A stretch of 64,000 bases of DNA, from contig NW_026999353.1 of NCBI RefSeq assembly GCF_037126465.1, positions 372,001 to 436,000 of the forward strand, in the 5' to 3' direction. The notes beneath the pieces are model-generated. The model saw only the letters and a program-made list of their open reading frames with translations. It ran no database searches and was not told where the DNA came from. Positions 53,830-63,385 of this stretch are shown in pieces (position 1 is the first letter of the stretch; each line of letters opens with the position of its first letter). The stretch comes from Ornithodoros turicata (lineage: Eukaryota > Arthropoda > Arachnida > Ixodida > Argasidae). A program made the position numbers and the translations under genes.

Positions 53830-54591
53830 AAGCGACTGTAGTACCAGGCCACTAGGAGATGAGTGCGAAAAGTGGTGGGCAAATCAACAAACTTAAGCTG
53901 CCGCAGGACAGCTCTGCAACGATTAAAGAATCGTGGCCAATTTACGGTAGATATGCCAGTGCAATCAAAAGTCACGCCAAGAATTTTGACTTCTGGCATC
54001 ACTGGAACACAGAAAGGAGCCCCGCAGGAAGGCTGGAGGATCAAAAACAGTGCTGCACTTTTTGATCTATTCAGTTTTGCCCCAGAAACGGCTCCGTAAT
54101 CCTCGAACGCCTTCAAAACGGGCCCTAGGGAATACTTCCGAGAAACGATCACAGAGATGTCGTCCGCGAACGCAAGAAGAGGTGGGGGGTATCCATTGGG
54201 CAGTGGCAATGTAACTGGAAGCGAGCACAGTCTCTTGAGTAGAGGGTTGATGGCAATGGTGTACAAGGCGGGAGAGAGGGGACATCCTTTACGGACCCCG
54301 CAAGTTACATCAAAGGGGGACGACAGTCCGCCAGCAACAGAGACAACGCTTCTAGCGCCCCTATACAACGTTTCCCCTCATATGCCCTCAGCCGAGAGAA
54401 CAGGTATGCGTGTTGCACGCGATGGAATGCCTTGGACTGATCGAATGACGCCAGCACAGCGGGGGCATGACCACTGCTAACCAGTGGATGGCATCACGAA
54501 GAGCGATTCTATGAAGGTCTGAGGACCTGCCGGGGACGGAACATGCTTGGCGAGGATGTAACACCTTCTTCAACAGAGGTGAAACGCGCAA
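53694..54591 (-). pseudogene. LINE copy A reverse transcriptase (frameshifted)
   Basis: Blocks in order: LKKVLHPRQACSVPGRSSDL (fingers/palm linker), MYRGARSVVSVAGG, TCGVRKGCPLSPALYTIAIN, LLAFADDISVIVS (the FADD catalytic box is intact), AFEDYGAVSGAKLNRSKSAA and PEVKILGVTFD, then TVNWPRFFNRCRAVLRQLKF. One frame covers 54,368-53,830; the frame then shifts to that of the C-terminal ORF. The DQAKAFDR palm block is lost or scrambled near 54,450. Confidence 0.82.
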
Positions 54592-54604
54592 TAGAAGAAT
54601 TAAG

Positions 54605-54835
54605 AAAGCCTGTAACAGTTACCGCGGCGATCACCGCAAACACGAACGTCGAGTCCGGCGACTGTTACATATTATCAGCGCTAGTCATCCAACCTTGCTG
54701 GTGATGCGGATGCGTTTAGAATAAAAATGTTCGTCACTGCTGCTCTCCTAACGCAACGCGATGACGACGACGACGCCTGAGTTAGCTTGTAGTGCATGGT
54801 GGCACAATTCTGTGAAATATTCTGCCTATGATCAT
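54605..54835 (+). repeat. Dispersed ~200-bp repeat, copy 3
   Basis: Aligns over its length with the reverse complement of 33,785-33,980 (CGATCACCGCAAAC, TTAGAATAAAAATGTTC, GCGATGACGACGACG, ATTCTGTGAAA). Possible SINE or MITE. Confidence 0.65.
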
Positions 54836-54839
54836 GCCT

Positions 54840-54865
54840 AGGAACGCGTGCCTAGTGATGGCAGT
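54840..54865. repeat. Small LINE duplicate
   Basis: AACGCGTGCCTAGTGATGGCAG also occurs at 53,770-53,791 inside LINE copy A, in the same orientation, so it is probably a filler copied during repair. Confidence 0.5.
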
Positions 54866-54879
54866 TCGAATCAGTGGTG

Positions 54880-55240
54880 TCGACTATGTCATCATGCATC
54901 TATTAAAAAGTAAAGGGCCTAATGCGCTGCCTTGTGGAACCACTGATTTGACACGTGCAAGGTTAGACGGGATGTTTATTACAACTTGCCTGCTCACGCA
55001 AGCTTAGGTAAGAATACTATTAGATTTAGTGGAATAGTCTAGTTTATTGGCCTATACATTATGATTCATGCAGTCCAATGCATTTAGGAAATCTACAAAG
55101 ACCCCTAGGGTTAGGCTCTTTGTCTCAAAATTTCTAATGGTTATCTATGTTTGAAGCTCGGTCCCTCGATTGGACCGCAAAAGGCTATGTAGCCATGTGA
55201 CATAGGCGTGATGGAAAGAGGCGCGCTGGTTACTCATCTT
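54880..55240 (-). pseudogene. CR1/Jockey-type LINE RT fragment
   Basis: The minus strand reads GVFVDFLNALDCMNHNV, equivalent to the FLDFSKAFDxVNH palm block, and then VKSVVPQGSALGPLLFN, the GVPQGSVLGPLLF block, with stops between them. It is a different LINE group from its neighbours. The YADD box is lost at the right junction with the 54,840 fragment. Confidence 0.65.
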
Positions 55241-55489
55241 TGAAAGCAGTTATATGGGTCACTGAGCCTGCACGAGCCTAAAGAAATGTATATTTGTGTA
55301 TTGTGACCAGTATCGTTACATGGGGTCCCATTATCTGTGAAATGTTCGGTGGTCTGGATGCGGCCCCTTTAAGGAAGCGAGAGATGTTAGGAGAGTTTTT
55401 CTATTCTTCGAGGAGATAAAGTCTTGAAGCAATTCAGACAGGAGCTAAGCGAAACGTTTGTATTGTGAACTTGTTAGATGGGTGCATTG
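55240..55489. other. No recognised gene
   Basis: Spacer between LINE fragments with no motif recognised. Confidence 0.4.
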
Positions 55490-55674
55490 TATTGCCATCA
55501 AGCAGGAGAGGTACCTATGGAGGTAGGGTCCTTTACACTAGAACTGCAATATACCGAAAGGGAGGATAACAACGCTCCTAAGCGATATTGCTGTTTGTAC
55601 GGGTGATACCATGCGAACAATCCATGATCAACGGGAGAGTGGCGACGGAGGGCAGTAGAAGTGTAGCAAACTGG

Positions 55675-57730
55675 CTAGAACAGAATGTGCCACTCACCCT
55701 GATCATAGCGGAAGAGGCGAGTGGAGCAGAGGCAGCGACGAAAGCACGCGACTGGGCCGAGGATTACCTGTTCACTGGTGATCAGCGCCCGAAGTCCAGT
55801 ACGAAGTGCATCAAACAGGCCTACGCTCCCAAAGTCGGGGCCACCGAAGGCTAACCGGCACTGGCGTATCCAAATTTGGAAATCTATTTCCGCAATCAAG
55901 CACACCAAATGTTTCCGATCCCTTGCAGCAACCCGCAACGGTTCCGTGACCCTTACAGTGGCCTATTCGACTATTGGAAGATAAAAAACAACTGTTACTC
56001 TGCTACACAGGGGCAGCGAAATCTGGCACTGAAGGAAGCAGCGCTCTGGCGACACCGAGATGACACAGGGCGGGCAGTGATTCGTGCGACAACTATGGAA
56101 GGGGTGTAAACGTTCACGGAGCGGCAGGACACCGTGAGGTGGCTTCCACTGGAGACTGGCTCGACCAGCGTCCAACCATCCATCCGTCATACGTCGCCAG
56201 GAGCTCCAGGAAGGACTACTCACTGCACCAGGCAGGGAGGATACCAGCAGCGCCTCCATGAGTGCGGCATAGAAATCCCTGGCTTCCCAAAGAGAGATGT
56301 CAGCGTCCGGGGACATCTCGCTTACGCGTCTGACGGCAGCTATACAAGCTGTGAAAAGTGGGGAAGGAACTTCTGCTCTCGGATGGCTGTCAGTGATGTC
56401 GGTGAAATGGTGCACCAAAGCGCACACTGGATGATCAGGACTGTGAAGCGCCTGAAAGAGAGTACGGATCTGTAGTGCTAGATCTAGTGCTCCGTGATAG
56501 CCTGAACGCCCAAACCGCCCCGATCACGCGTGTGATACAGCTGTGACCTCCTGACCCATTCAACTGAACCAGCCCACAGGAAACGGAATGCGTTGCGAGT
56601 TAGGGCGACTCGAATGACTGCAGGTGGCAGACATACAGCGGCGAGGAACCACAGACGGCTGTAGTACCAAGAGGCCAGTAAGCGCGCACGAAAAGTGAGG
56701 GGCAGATTTTAAAAAAACTTGAGATCACGGAGAACAGCGGAGGAACGTTTAAGAACTCTAGGCCAGTTTACAGGAGATGCCCCACTAGAATCGAAGACAA
56801 CGACGAGGATTTTGAGTAGAGTTTTTCACGGTACGCCGTAGGGGGCAAGGCGGAAAGGTTTCGCAATAATGTAGAGGGCACTGCTCTTAGACCTGTTGAG
56901 TTGTGCGCAAGGCACTTTAACGTAATCGGCGAAAGCGTTCAGCACAGGTTCAAGTCGAGTTTCCCCTGGTAGCATGGCAGAGGTATCATCTGCATACGCG
57001 AGAACAGGAGGGTGGCAACCACTGGGCAAACTAAGAAGGACAGGGAGAAAGCTTACACGAACCAGGAGCGGATTGATTGCAACAGCGTAAAATACAGGAG
57101 AAAGGGGACAGCACTGTCGTACACCGCGCGTAATCCCTACCTGAGGTGATCGACCACCAGCAACGGAGACCAGGCTTGTCGCACCTAGGTACAACATTTC
57201 CACAAAGCGAACCCACGCTTCATGGAAACCGCAAGCTGTAACAATGGAAAACATATACGACTGACGCGCGCTCTGTCAAAAGCTTTTGCCTGGTCGAACG
57301 AGGCCAAAACCGCTGTTAGCTGTCTCAGGTTTAACAACTGGATGGCGTCACGAATCGCCATCCTGTGGAGGACCGATGTCCTGCCAGGGACAGCACAGGC
57401 TTGACATGGGTGCAAGACCTTCTCCAACAGCGGCGATACACGTAGGCGAAGCGCCTTGGCTAGAATTTTGTAGAATTTTGTAGTCGCAAGTTAAAAGTGT
57501 TATGTGGCGATACGCATCCGGGTCCTGGTTTCTTGACGCGTCCTTACCAAGAAGGACAAATACACCACTCTGCATTGTGGAGCAGTGCGCGCCTCGCGAG
57601 AAGCATTGATGCAATATACGTGTTAAAGCACCGCCAATTACCCTCCAGAAACATTTGTAGAACTCGACTGGGAGGCCATCGATGACGGGGCACTTCCCGT
57701 TCGGTATTGACGAAACAGCGGCAAAAAGTG
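55675..57730 (-). pseudogene. LINE copy B ORF2, RT and C-terminal domain (many frameshifts)
   Basis: In order: IDGLPVEFYKCFWRVIGG, YRHITLLTCDYKILQN (the RPITLLNxDYKIL block of L1/Tx1), LASFDQAKAFDRA (first catalytic Asp block), GVRQCCPLSPVFYAVAIN, LAYADDTSAMLP (YADD intact) and CAQLNRSKSSA. Then WRRMTDGWLDAGRASLQWK, a degraded Cys-His box near 56,070, and CRLAFGGPDF to FRYDQGEWHILF at the end. Each block lies in a different frame from the next, so the copy is old. Confidence 0.82.
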
Positions 57731-57731
57731 C

Positions 57732-57869
57732 GACAAAAAAATCGAAAACTCCGACTTAAGACAACAAAATAACAAGTTTTACTCAGACGTTTCGTCCGTC
57801 ATGCGACGGACATCATCAGTGCCAAACTGAAATTTGTTATGTTAAGTCGGAGTTCTCTACATTTTTGTC
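57732..57869. mobile_element. 138-bp foldback unit inserted in LINE copy B
   Basis: Imperfect inverted termini of about 28 bases (GACAAAAA...GAAAACTCCGACTTAA and its inverse; the inner 13 bases AACTCCGACTTAA are perfect) bracket a centre that contains a hammerhead-ribozyme motif. LINE coding sequence continues on both sides, so the unit is an insertion. No clear target duplication was found. Confidence 0.75.
57774..57828 (-). ncRNA. Hammerhead ribozyme motif, type I
   Basis: The minus strand has the core CTGATGA (57,813-57,819), a 7-bp stem II GTCCGTC/GACGGAC with loop GCAT, then GAAAC (57,789-57,793) and GTC before the expected cleavage point. Stem I is 2 bp (CA/TG), an internal loop, and 5 bp (AGTTT/AAACT), extended outward by ATAACAA/TTGTTAT and the 13-bp foldback ends. 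Stem III is minimal (AC/GT), as in hammerheads of Penelope-like elements. One extra T lies between CTGATGA and stem II. Activity is untested. Confidence 0.75.
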
Positions 57870-58084
57870 CAGTTATGTGTCTCCCGGCTTGCGGAGTATT
57901 TTTGCAAAAAGTTCGTTTTGCGTGAACGGCCCTGAGTCTGCAAACTCCATTTGTTTCAACAAGAGTGGGCACTCCGTGCTAATCACCGGATCGTTGGATG
58001 ATGACTCTTGATAAAGGGCCGCGCAGTGCTCACGCATTGCAGCTCAACAACGATCTCATCAGGTTGTGTGAGAAGTGAGCCGTC
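57870..58084 (-). pseudogene. LINE copy B ORF2, segment before RT
   Basis: DGSLLTQPDEIVVELQ continues the linker across the inserted element, and MEFADSG and the following residues lead to KILRKPGD, the region just before the RT fingers. It is bounded on the left by the hammerhead-bearing foldback unit and on the right by the 4.7-kb element. Confidence 0.6.
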
Positions 58085-58086
58085 AC

Positions 58087-58270
58087 CCCAGACGGAACAT
58101 ATTGTCCCCCGGATATCCGAGATTGGTCCTTACGTCCGTGTCCGAGGCGGGATACCCGCAGCACGTCCTCCGGAGATCAGCCCACGGACAACGGATTTTC
58201 GTAAGCCTACGGACGTCCCTAAATGGATGTAGAAATTTCGTGATCCGTGGGACGTCCTTCTATGGGCATT
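58087..58270. repeat. Left inverted end of the 4.7-kb element
   Basis: CCCAGACGGAACATATTG opens a GC-richer stretch with CGGATATCCGAG, CGTCCGTGTCCG and GGACGTCC motifs. Confidence 0.65.
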
Positions 58271-60630
58271 TGAACAGATCTTATTTCATTGACACAGTCG
58301 AAATTTCAAAGTGGATGTCCATGTGCACTGCTTGCAGGATGAAAAGGGGGAAAGGAACGCTCTTCTTGTTGTGCATAGTAACGCACTACAATGTGCTGCA
58401 ATGGTGTCCATATTTGCAGTACGTGAAGTGCGATAATAAAATCAAAAATAGTTTTCTAACATTTAAATATAAACTAAAAAGTACTTCAAGTAACTTTATC
58501 GGAACCGAAAGCATAAATATTTTTAACAATTATTTTGGAGAGATACGAAACCCGAGCCGATCGGACGGCTGCATCTGCATGGCTGAATCAGTCTAGTCCA
58601 GCGCCATCTTTGTTTTTGTGAGCTCGGTGTTTGCACGTGAGATAGCCGTTTTCTTCGCACGCGTCCGCTTTCTCAAAATGTGTCGCATGAGGTGGATTGC
58701 GAAGCAGCAGAGGGATATTTTCCCACAATGGGCTATAGCAGATCCTAGAGTAGGAGCGAGTCTTCTCACAGAATCGCGACAATCAAGATCGAAAGGCAGC
58801 CCTGCCGCGTCATCGTTGTGTGTTGGATAGAAGGAGAACCTGCGGTTGCGGACCAAATTTCGGTAAGCTTATATGAATTTCGTGTCTTATCGACACCGGT
58901 GTGGGGGCTGCAATAAAAATAATCTCTCGTCCTGGTGTTTCAGCGTTGAAGAAGACGAATGCGTTGGGGGAACCGGGGCGAGCAGTATACCTGCTCGAAA
59001 AGGAGGACTCAAGTTGCAGTGCAGGCCGTGACTTTTACTTGGTGTGTGTGAGCTCGTGCGTTAGTTGTCATCAACCAAGGAACTTCTCTGACACAATTCG
59101 TGAGAAAAGAACGATGCGCACTGCACATCGGCTAGCTAGGTGAGTATGAAATTTTAGGGTTTAACGAGGCATGGTTTAGTAATGATCAGGTGTCGACTCA
59201 TAAAGGTCACATCGGCTAACTTTGCCTTAGTCGTGTGCTTTCAAACTCGCGCAATGATACGCCTTTTAAATTTGCAATCTTTCACGTTTTTCTCTACGTA
59301 ACACATACTGAGTCACAACCTGGTCACTATATATCTAGGTATTATAGAAGTTGTAATTTAGCTATGCAATATGCGTAAGTTATACTGTGCTATTTCTCTG
59401 TTTAAGAACAGCCTGGTGAAACTGGTACACACCACGTTGGATGCATTACAGAAATTCATGATTACCTGTGCACATGGTAATCATGTACTTAGGTCATGAA
59501 CTGAGAATGTGACTTAAGTCAGACCATTGCGTACTTCTAAACCCTGCATACATCAGAACTGCTTCACTTCAGGAGCTTGAATTATAAAATATTGAAGAAA
59601 TTTCATTTTAATTTCGCATCTAGTGGTATATATATATCACAAAACAGCAAGTCTGCCTGGAGTTCACATGCAAACACTGCATCAGTGGTCTCATTATAGC
59701 TTTTAGATAAACCACAACTGAAAGAAAGTAGTTTTGTTAATTGAACTATGTTAAATAAAATAATCCTGGTAATAAAAATTTGAAATTTCAGATTTTTCAT
59801 CGTATGGTCAGTTCTTGTATAGCTAGAAGTCTGTAGTTTTGTGACTAATGGGGTATGACTGCATATTTCCCACTAATATTTCAGTTAAACATTTTATAAT
59901 GACAAATATCATTTTTAGTACTACGGTGTCTGTCATCATCAGCCTCACCGGTTTGATTTCAAGAAAAAAAGATTGTCCGGAGCGTGCCTCTGCTAGATTC
60001 TACCTTGCAGGAAAATATAAATTTCATCCGATATTCAAGGTGCAGTTTTTGAGATACTCATATACCATTCGTATTCGGACACTTCAATATTTACACGTCC
60101 CTATTAGTCTCGTAGTACACCGTTGGCATTAATGCAGCAAAATGGTATTCTTACATTGCAAGTGTTTAGGAAAATAAGTAGTCTTGCTTGTTTTATAATA
60201 GGTTATTGGAGAAGTTGAAGGTGAAACTGCCGTCCTATGTAGAATGTGCTACAACGCGGCGTACACGGCATAATGCCCCCGAACGTTTCTTAGTGTCCGT
60301 TAATTTTTGCATGTACAAATGCTTTTAAGAGTAATTATTTTCCCCGTACTGAGCTGGATTGGAATTCTCTACTGCGCCGTCCTGAAATCTGAAAATCTGA
60401 GAAAGAGTTGGACAGCATTTTGTCTTGATATTCCTTGCTTTGCTGTAACTCCGGCTAGGGTCAGAGGGCCTCTAGTATATGTCAAAGCAAATAAGTAGAA
60501 CCTTATGTTACCTGGCATTTTGCACGCATCCCTTACTTGGTTACTTCACACAAAGCTGGGCTTTTGTGACTCTCTCTAATGTGGCAGTAGGATATAAATT
60601 TCACGCGTAGTGACCATCGAATAGTTCTAA
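58271..60630. other. Interior of the 4.7-kb element, left half
   Basis: AT-rich. Near 58,618-58,862 a plus-strand stretch ends at TTCG|GTAAGC, a donor-like site, but its frames show no known domain. No transposase motif found. Confidence 0.35.
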
Positions 60631-60644
60631 GAGAATTTTGAGAA

Positions 60645-60842
60645 ACTTACTTCACGCTTAACTGTCCTATACCCTTAAGCTTCTGACCCAGATTGACTAA
60701 CACAGGAACTGTGTCCTCTGCATTGTTCAGTCGACTGTTGTCTTTCAGGTCGGGGAGAAGCAGATTCCGAAGGGAATCAGCCGATGAGGCTTCGTTAAGG
60801 ATCCTGACCATTTCACTCAGATTCACTCCAAACAAGAGCTCC
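60645..60842 (-). other. Exon-like stretch inside the 4.7-kb element
   Basis: On the minus strand a pyrimidine-containing tract ending in CAG or TTAG near 60,843 is followed by about 65 open codons (LFGVNLSEMVRILNEA, RNLLLPDLKD, VLVNLGQKLKGIGQL) running into AA|GTAAGT at about 60,645. Codon-like composition and both splice signals make it the best coding candidate in the element. The protein family is unknown; it could be part of a transposase gene. Confidence 0.35.
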
Positions 60843-61054
60843 TAACTGTATACCTCAGGAGCAACAAGGGAGGTCATGTCTGAACTTGCACGTCAGAACC
60901 AGAAAGCAGTTTCAGCAGGGCAGCACAGGACAAGATGCTGAGGACACAGTGACCACCCTGCAACTGAAGTCTTGCCTGTGTCCCATGTGATGAACAGTTG
61001 TCTACCCATAGTTTTCTACATTACATACTTCCTGCCGGTGGAACCTCCCAGCTC

Positions 61055-61449
61055 TTATGTACAGGTATCGGCACAGTTAACTAATCTCCCGCTCCTGTGG
61101 CTTTGCCCCGATAAGCGCCCAACTAACGGCTGACGACGCAAACACTAGTGAACTCGTCCAGAGGTGGCGGGATTTTTCTTCTACTGCATTCCTGTGCGCA
61201 CTCGTGCTATAAGACAAAAACATACACGCGCGCAACAGAACAGCAGAAAAAAAGATAAGAAGTCTGCAATCTTCATCTTTTTTCTTTGTGTGTGTGTCTC
61301 ATACGACATACCTTCGTTTGTAAGCGTGAGTTGGGTCCACCCCTGGACGAGCTCACTTGTGTTTGCGTCGTCAGCCGCTAGTTGGGCACTTATCGGAGCA
61401 AAGCTATGGGAGCGGGAGATGGGTTAACTGTGCAGATACCTGTACATAA
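61055..61449. mobile_element. Foldback MITE with ~113-bp inverted repeats, 395 bp
   Basis: 61,055-61,167 and 61,337-61,449 are inverses with scattered mismatches: TGTACAGGTATC(G/T)GCACAG, CTCCCGCTCC, GCGGCTGACGACGCAAACAC. The outer bases allow a TA duplication with TGTACAGG termini. The central 170 bases are unrelated and non-coding. It is nested in the 4.7-kb element. Confidence 0.88.
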
Positions 61450-62619
61450 AAATATTTAGGACATTTAGCTACCTGAGCAAAGCTCCCAGAATTTTTACAA
61501 CTTTGCATAGCTGAGAATTTAATTAATTTTACAGCTGTGATATCTTAGTACTTGCATACCTTACCTTTTATACATTAGATATTTTAGATCAAGTACAAAC
61601 AGTTTTGCTTTTAGACTGCAGCAGAGCACTCTTTTGTGTTCCTATTCACCTTTTGATGGGCTTGCTGGTGGTTATCGAACTTACACTCAGTCTTCTGTGC
61701 TGCTGTGCGCACAAAGGTCATGTGCCATTACGACATTATGTACAGCTTCTATAAAGATTTTCCAATTTTGGAATATGTCCTGTACACCTTAGCAAGCCTC
61801 ACACAAATTTCGCAAGTTTTAGTGCTTCGCGTTGCTTATAGTTTAGTTAGTCGTGTTTACAACTCTTCATCTCGATTGGTTGTGTTTGTCACATTCATTT
61901 TACCGGTGAACATGCAGATCCAATTGAGTAACAAGCAATCTGTTTTGCGTGCTCTTTTTTCATACCTGTTGCAAAAATCTTTGCCAAACAAGAGCATCGT
62001 GTACTATACAAGCACGGTTGTCTGAGAGATGCATCTTTTCCAAATTTTGTTTTTGTCCTTTCTGTGTCCTATTCTTTTCCAAGGTGACAATGGGGAATTG
62101 TGTGACCACAGGCTGCAGCTTTTAGACAACTGTGTCCAGTTACTTTGATCCATAAAAAAGGCACAGTATATGTGCCTTTTTTATCTCAGTGGTTTTTATG
62201 CCCTTACAGTTCAGTTTTTTTATTCATGTGTATGTACTATTAGCATTTACCTAAAGCTACAGTTTTACCGATGCCTTCAGGGCAAATCAGAGGACTCTTT
62301 TTTGTGATAGTGAGCTTATCGATGATCTCGCCGGTGCTCTAAGTTCACCCTGTACGCAAATATATGTATTGCCATCTTAATATATATCTCAGAATTTTTT
62401 TGTTTTCTAATTTACATCTTATATACGTTCTTCGCAATATTTTGCTACCCTGCCTTACATTTGCTGTTGATGTGTGAGGTTATTTTGCTTCCATCTACTG
62501 GAAGGTTTTTAAGAATAAACCTAGTTATTTTTTCATTTGCATCCAGTGTGGCAAGTGGTTTCATAGTGAACACGTGCTCAGGTTCCACGAACGGATGTAA
62601 TTAGTAGTAAAAATCAATA
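61450..62619. other. Interior of the 4.7-kb element, right half
   Basis: AT-rich. One plus-strand open stretch of 106 codons (61,705-62,025) has hydrophobic segments but no known motif. Confidence 0.3.
62154..62182. repeat. Perfect 12-bp hairpin
   Basis: AAAAAAGGCACA, loop GTATA, TGTGCCTTTTTT. A compact isolated hairpin inside the 4.7-kb element; role unknown. Confidence 0.85.
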
Positions 62620-62803
62620 AAAACCGTCGGAGTAGCCACGTCCGTGGCTCGTCCTTGATCGGACGTATTTCGGAATGTCCGAGAGGTGGCCACTCGAACG
62701 TCCGTAGGACGTCAAGCGGAAAATAGCTGATATCCCACGGACATCCGCATGTCCGGCTTCGGATATCCTGTGGACAACCGTGGGCTTTTTATTTCCGTCT
62801 GGG
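62620..62803. repeat. Right inverted end of the 4.7-kb element
   Basis: Mirror arrangement of the same motifs (CGTCCGTAGGACGTC, CACGGACATCCG, CGGATATCCTG) ending TTTCCGTCTGGG. Similarity to the left end is strong only in the terminal ~11 bases and in these motifs. Confidence 0.65.
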
Positions 62804-62805
62804 AC

Positions 62806-63340
62806 ATGGCTGCCACATAGCACCAGGGGAGTAAGCGGGAGCAGTATGCCTCCCGACACCAGCGATCGATGTTTCGCTGCGCTGCGAAATTGCGCCAGGA
62901 GCGGATTCTCACGGCGATCAGGCGCCTCAGCACATCCGCGATATCAGATGCAGTGTCATGGCTACAAGAGCCACGGTGGCGTAGAATAACTAAGAACTGC
63001 CTGACTGCGTATCTACCTTCCCGGTGTTCACGCGCGCCGTGTACCCCAACATCGAAGGCGATCAGCGGCTCCCAGATTCAAAGCCTCCCAGTGATCGGGC
63101 CCAAAATCGGGTACGGAACATTTTTCCGATAGCCAATGTTGCATGTCTTTTTTAATGTCGTGGTCGTCTAGGAAAGACACGTTCAATCCCCAAATGCAGC
63201 GACCGGTGCGGAAATAATCAGCCCTGAGTAACATAAAACGACTCCTTGAGCATTCTCGGAGAGACATACAAGCGATCCAGCCGAGTATGATGGCCGCGGG
63301 AGTTGGTCTCGCCCTAAAAACAAAGAACATGGTAGCCAGG
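62806..63340 (-). pseudogene. LINE copy B ORF2, endonuclease-RT linker
   Basis: RADYFRTGRCIWGLNVSFLDD followed by KKDMQHWLSEKC and HWEALNLGAADR resembles the 'G-x-W-K-L-N-x-S-L-L-x-D' linker of L1/Tx1 ORF2. Then LRRLIAVRIRSWRNFAAQRN runs up to the element inserted at 62,803. Frames shift at least twice. Confidence 0.6.
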
Positions 63341-63385
63341 AACTGGAACTTCTATATATGTCTTGTCTTCGTATTGTCTTGTATT

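Larger units (their letters stand above)
52655..54600 (-). mobile_element. L1/Tx1-like LINE, copy A (5'-truncated)
   Basis: A minus-strand LINE covering RT palm to C terminus and 3' flank. The 3' end (CTTCATAGGTAGTTCTCCTGCTTGATGACAAT) matches those at 55,490 and 34,883. The 5' end is lost at about 54,600, next to an unrelated repeat. The RT style (GVRKGCPLSP, FADDIS, SGAKLNRSKS) and the C-terminal CX2C...H...C box fit the L1/Tx1 group. Confidence 0.8.
58087..62803. mobile_element. ~4.7-kb inverted-ended element of unknown family, inserted in LINE copy B
   Basis: The ends are CCCAGACGGAA at 58,087 and its inverse at 62,803. Inside, both ends are packed with GGATATCCG, ACGGACGTCC and TCCGTGG motifs over about 180 bases, in mirrored arrangement. 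AC flanks both sides (58,085-58,086 and 62,804-62,805), a possible 2-bp duplication. LINE ORF2 continues on either side exactly at these points. No transposase recognised; a few exon-like stretches exist inside. It also carries a foldback MITE. Confidence 0.7.
55490..63340 (-). mobile_element. L1/Tx1-like LINE, copy B, with nested insertions
   Basis: Three colinear ORF2 pieces on the minus strand (62,806-63,340; 57,870-58,084; 55,675-57,730) plus a 3' flank (55,490-55,674) make one LINE. It is interrupted by the 58,087-62,803 element and by the 57,732-57,869 foldback. Endonuclease is missing; the first recognisable block is the endonuclease-RT linker. It abuts the 3' end of another LINE copy near 63,380. 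Confidence 0.75.

Noticed and set aside
58593..58856. Minus-strand 87-codon frame in the 4.7-kb element, considered as a THAP-like transposase start
   Set aside because: No C2CH pattern or other zinc-binding spacing could be found.
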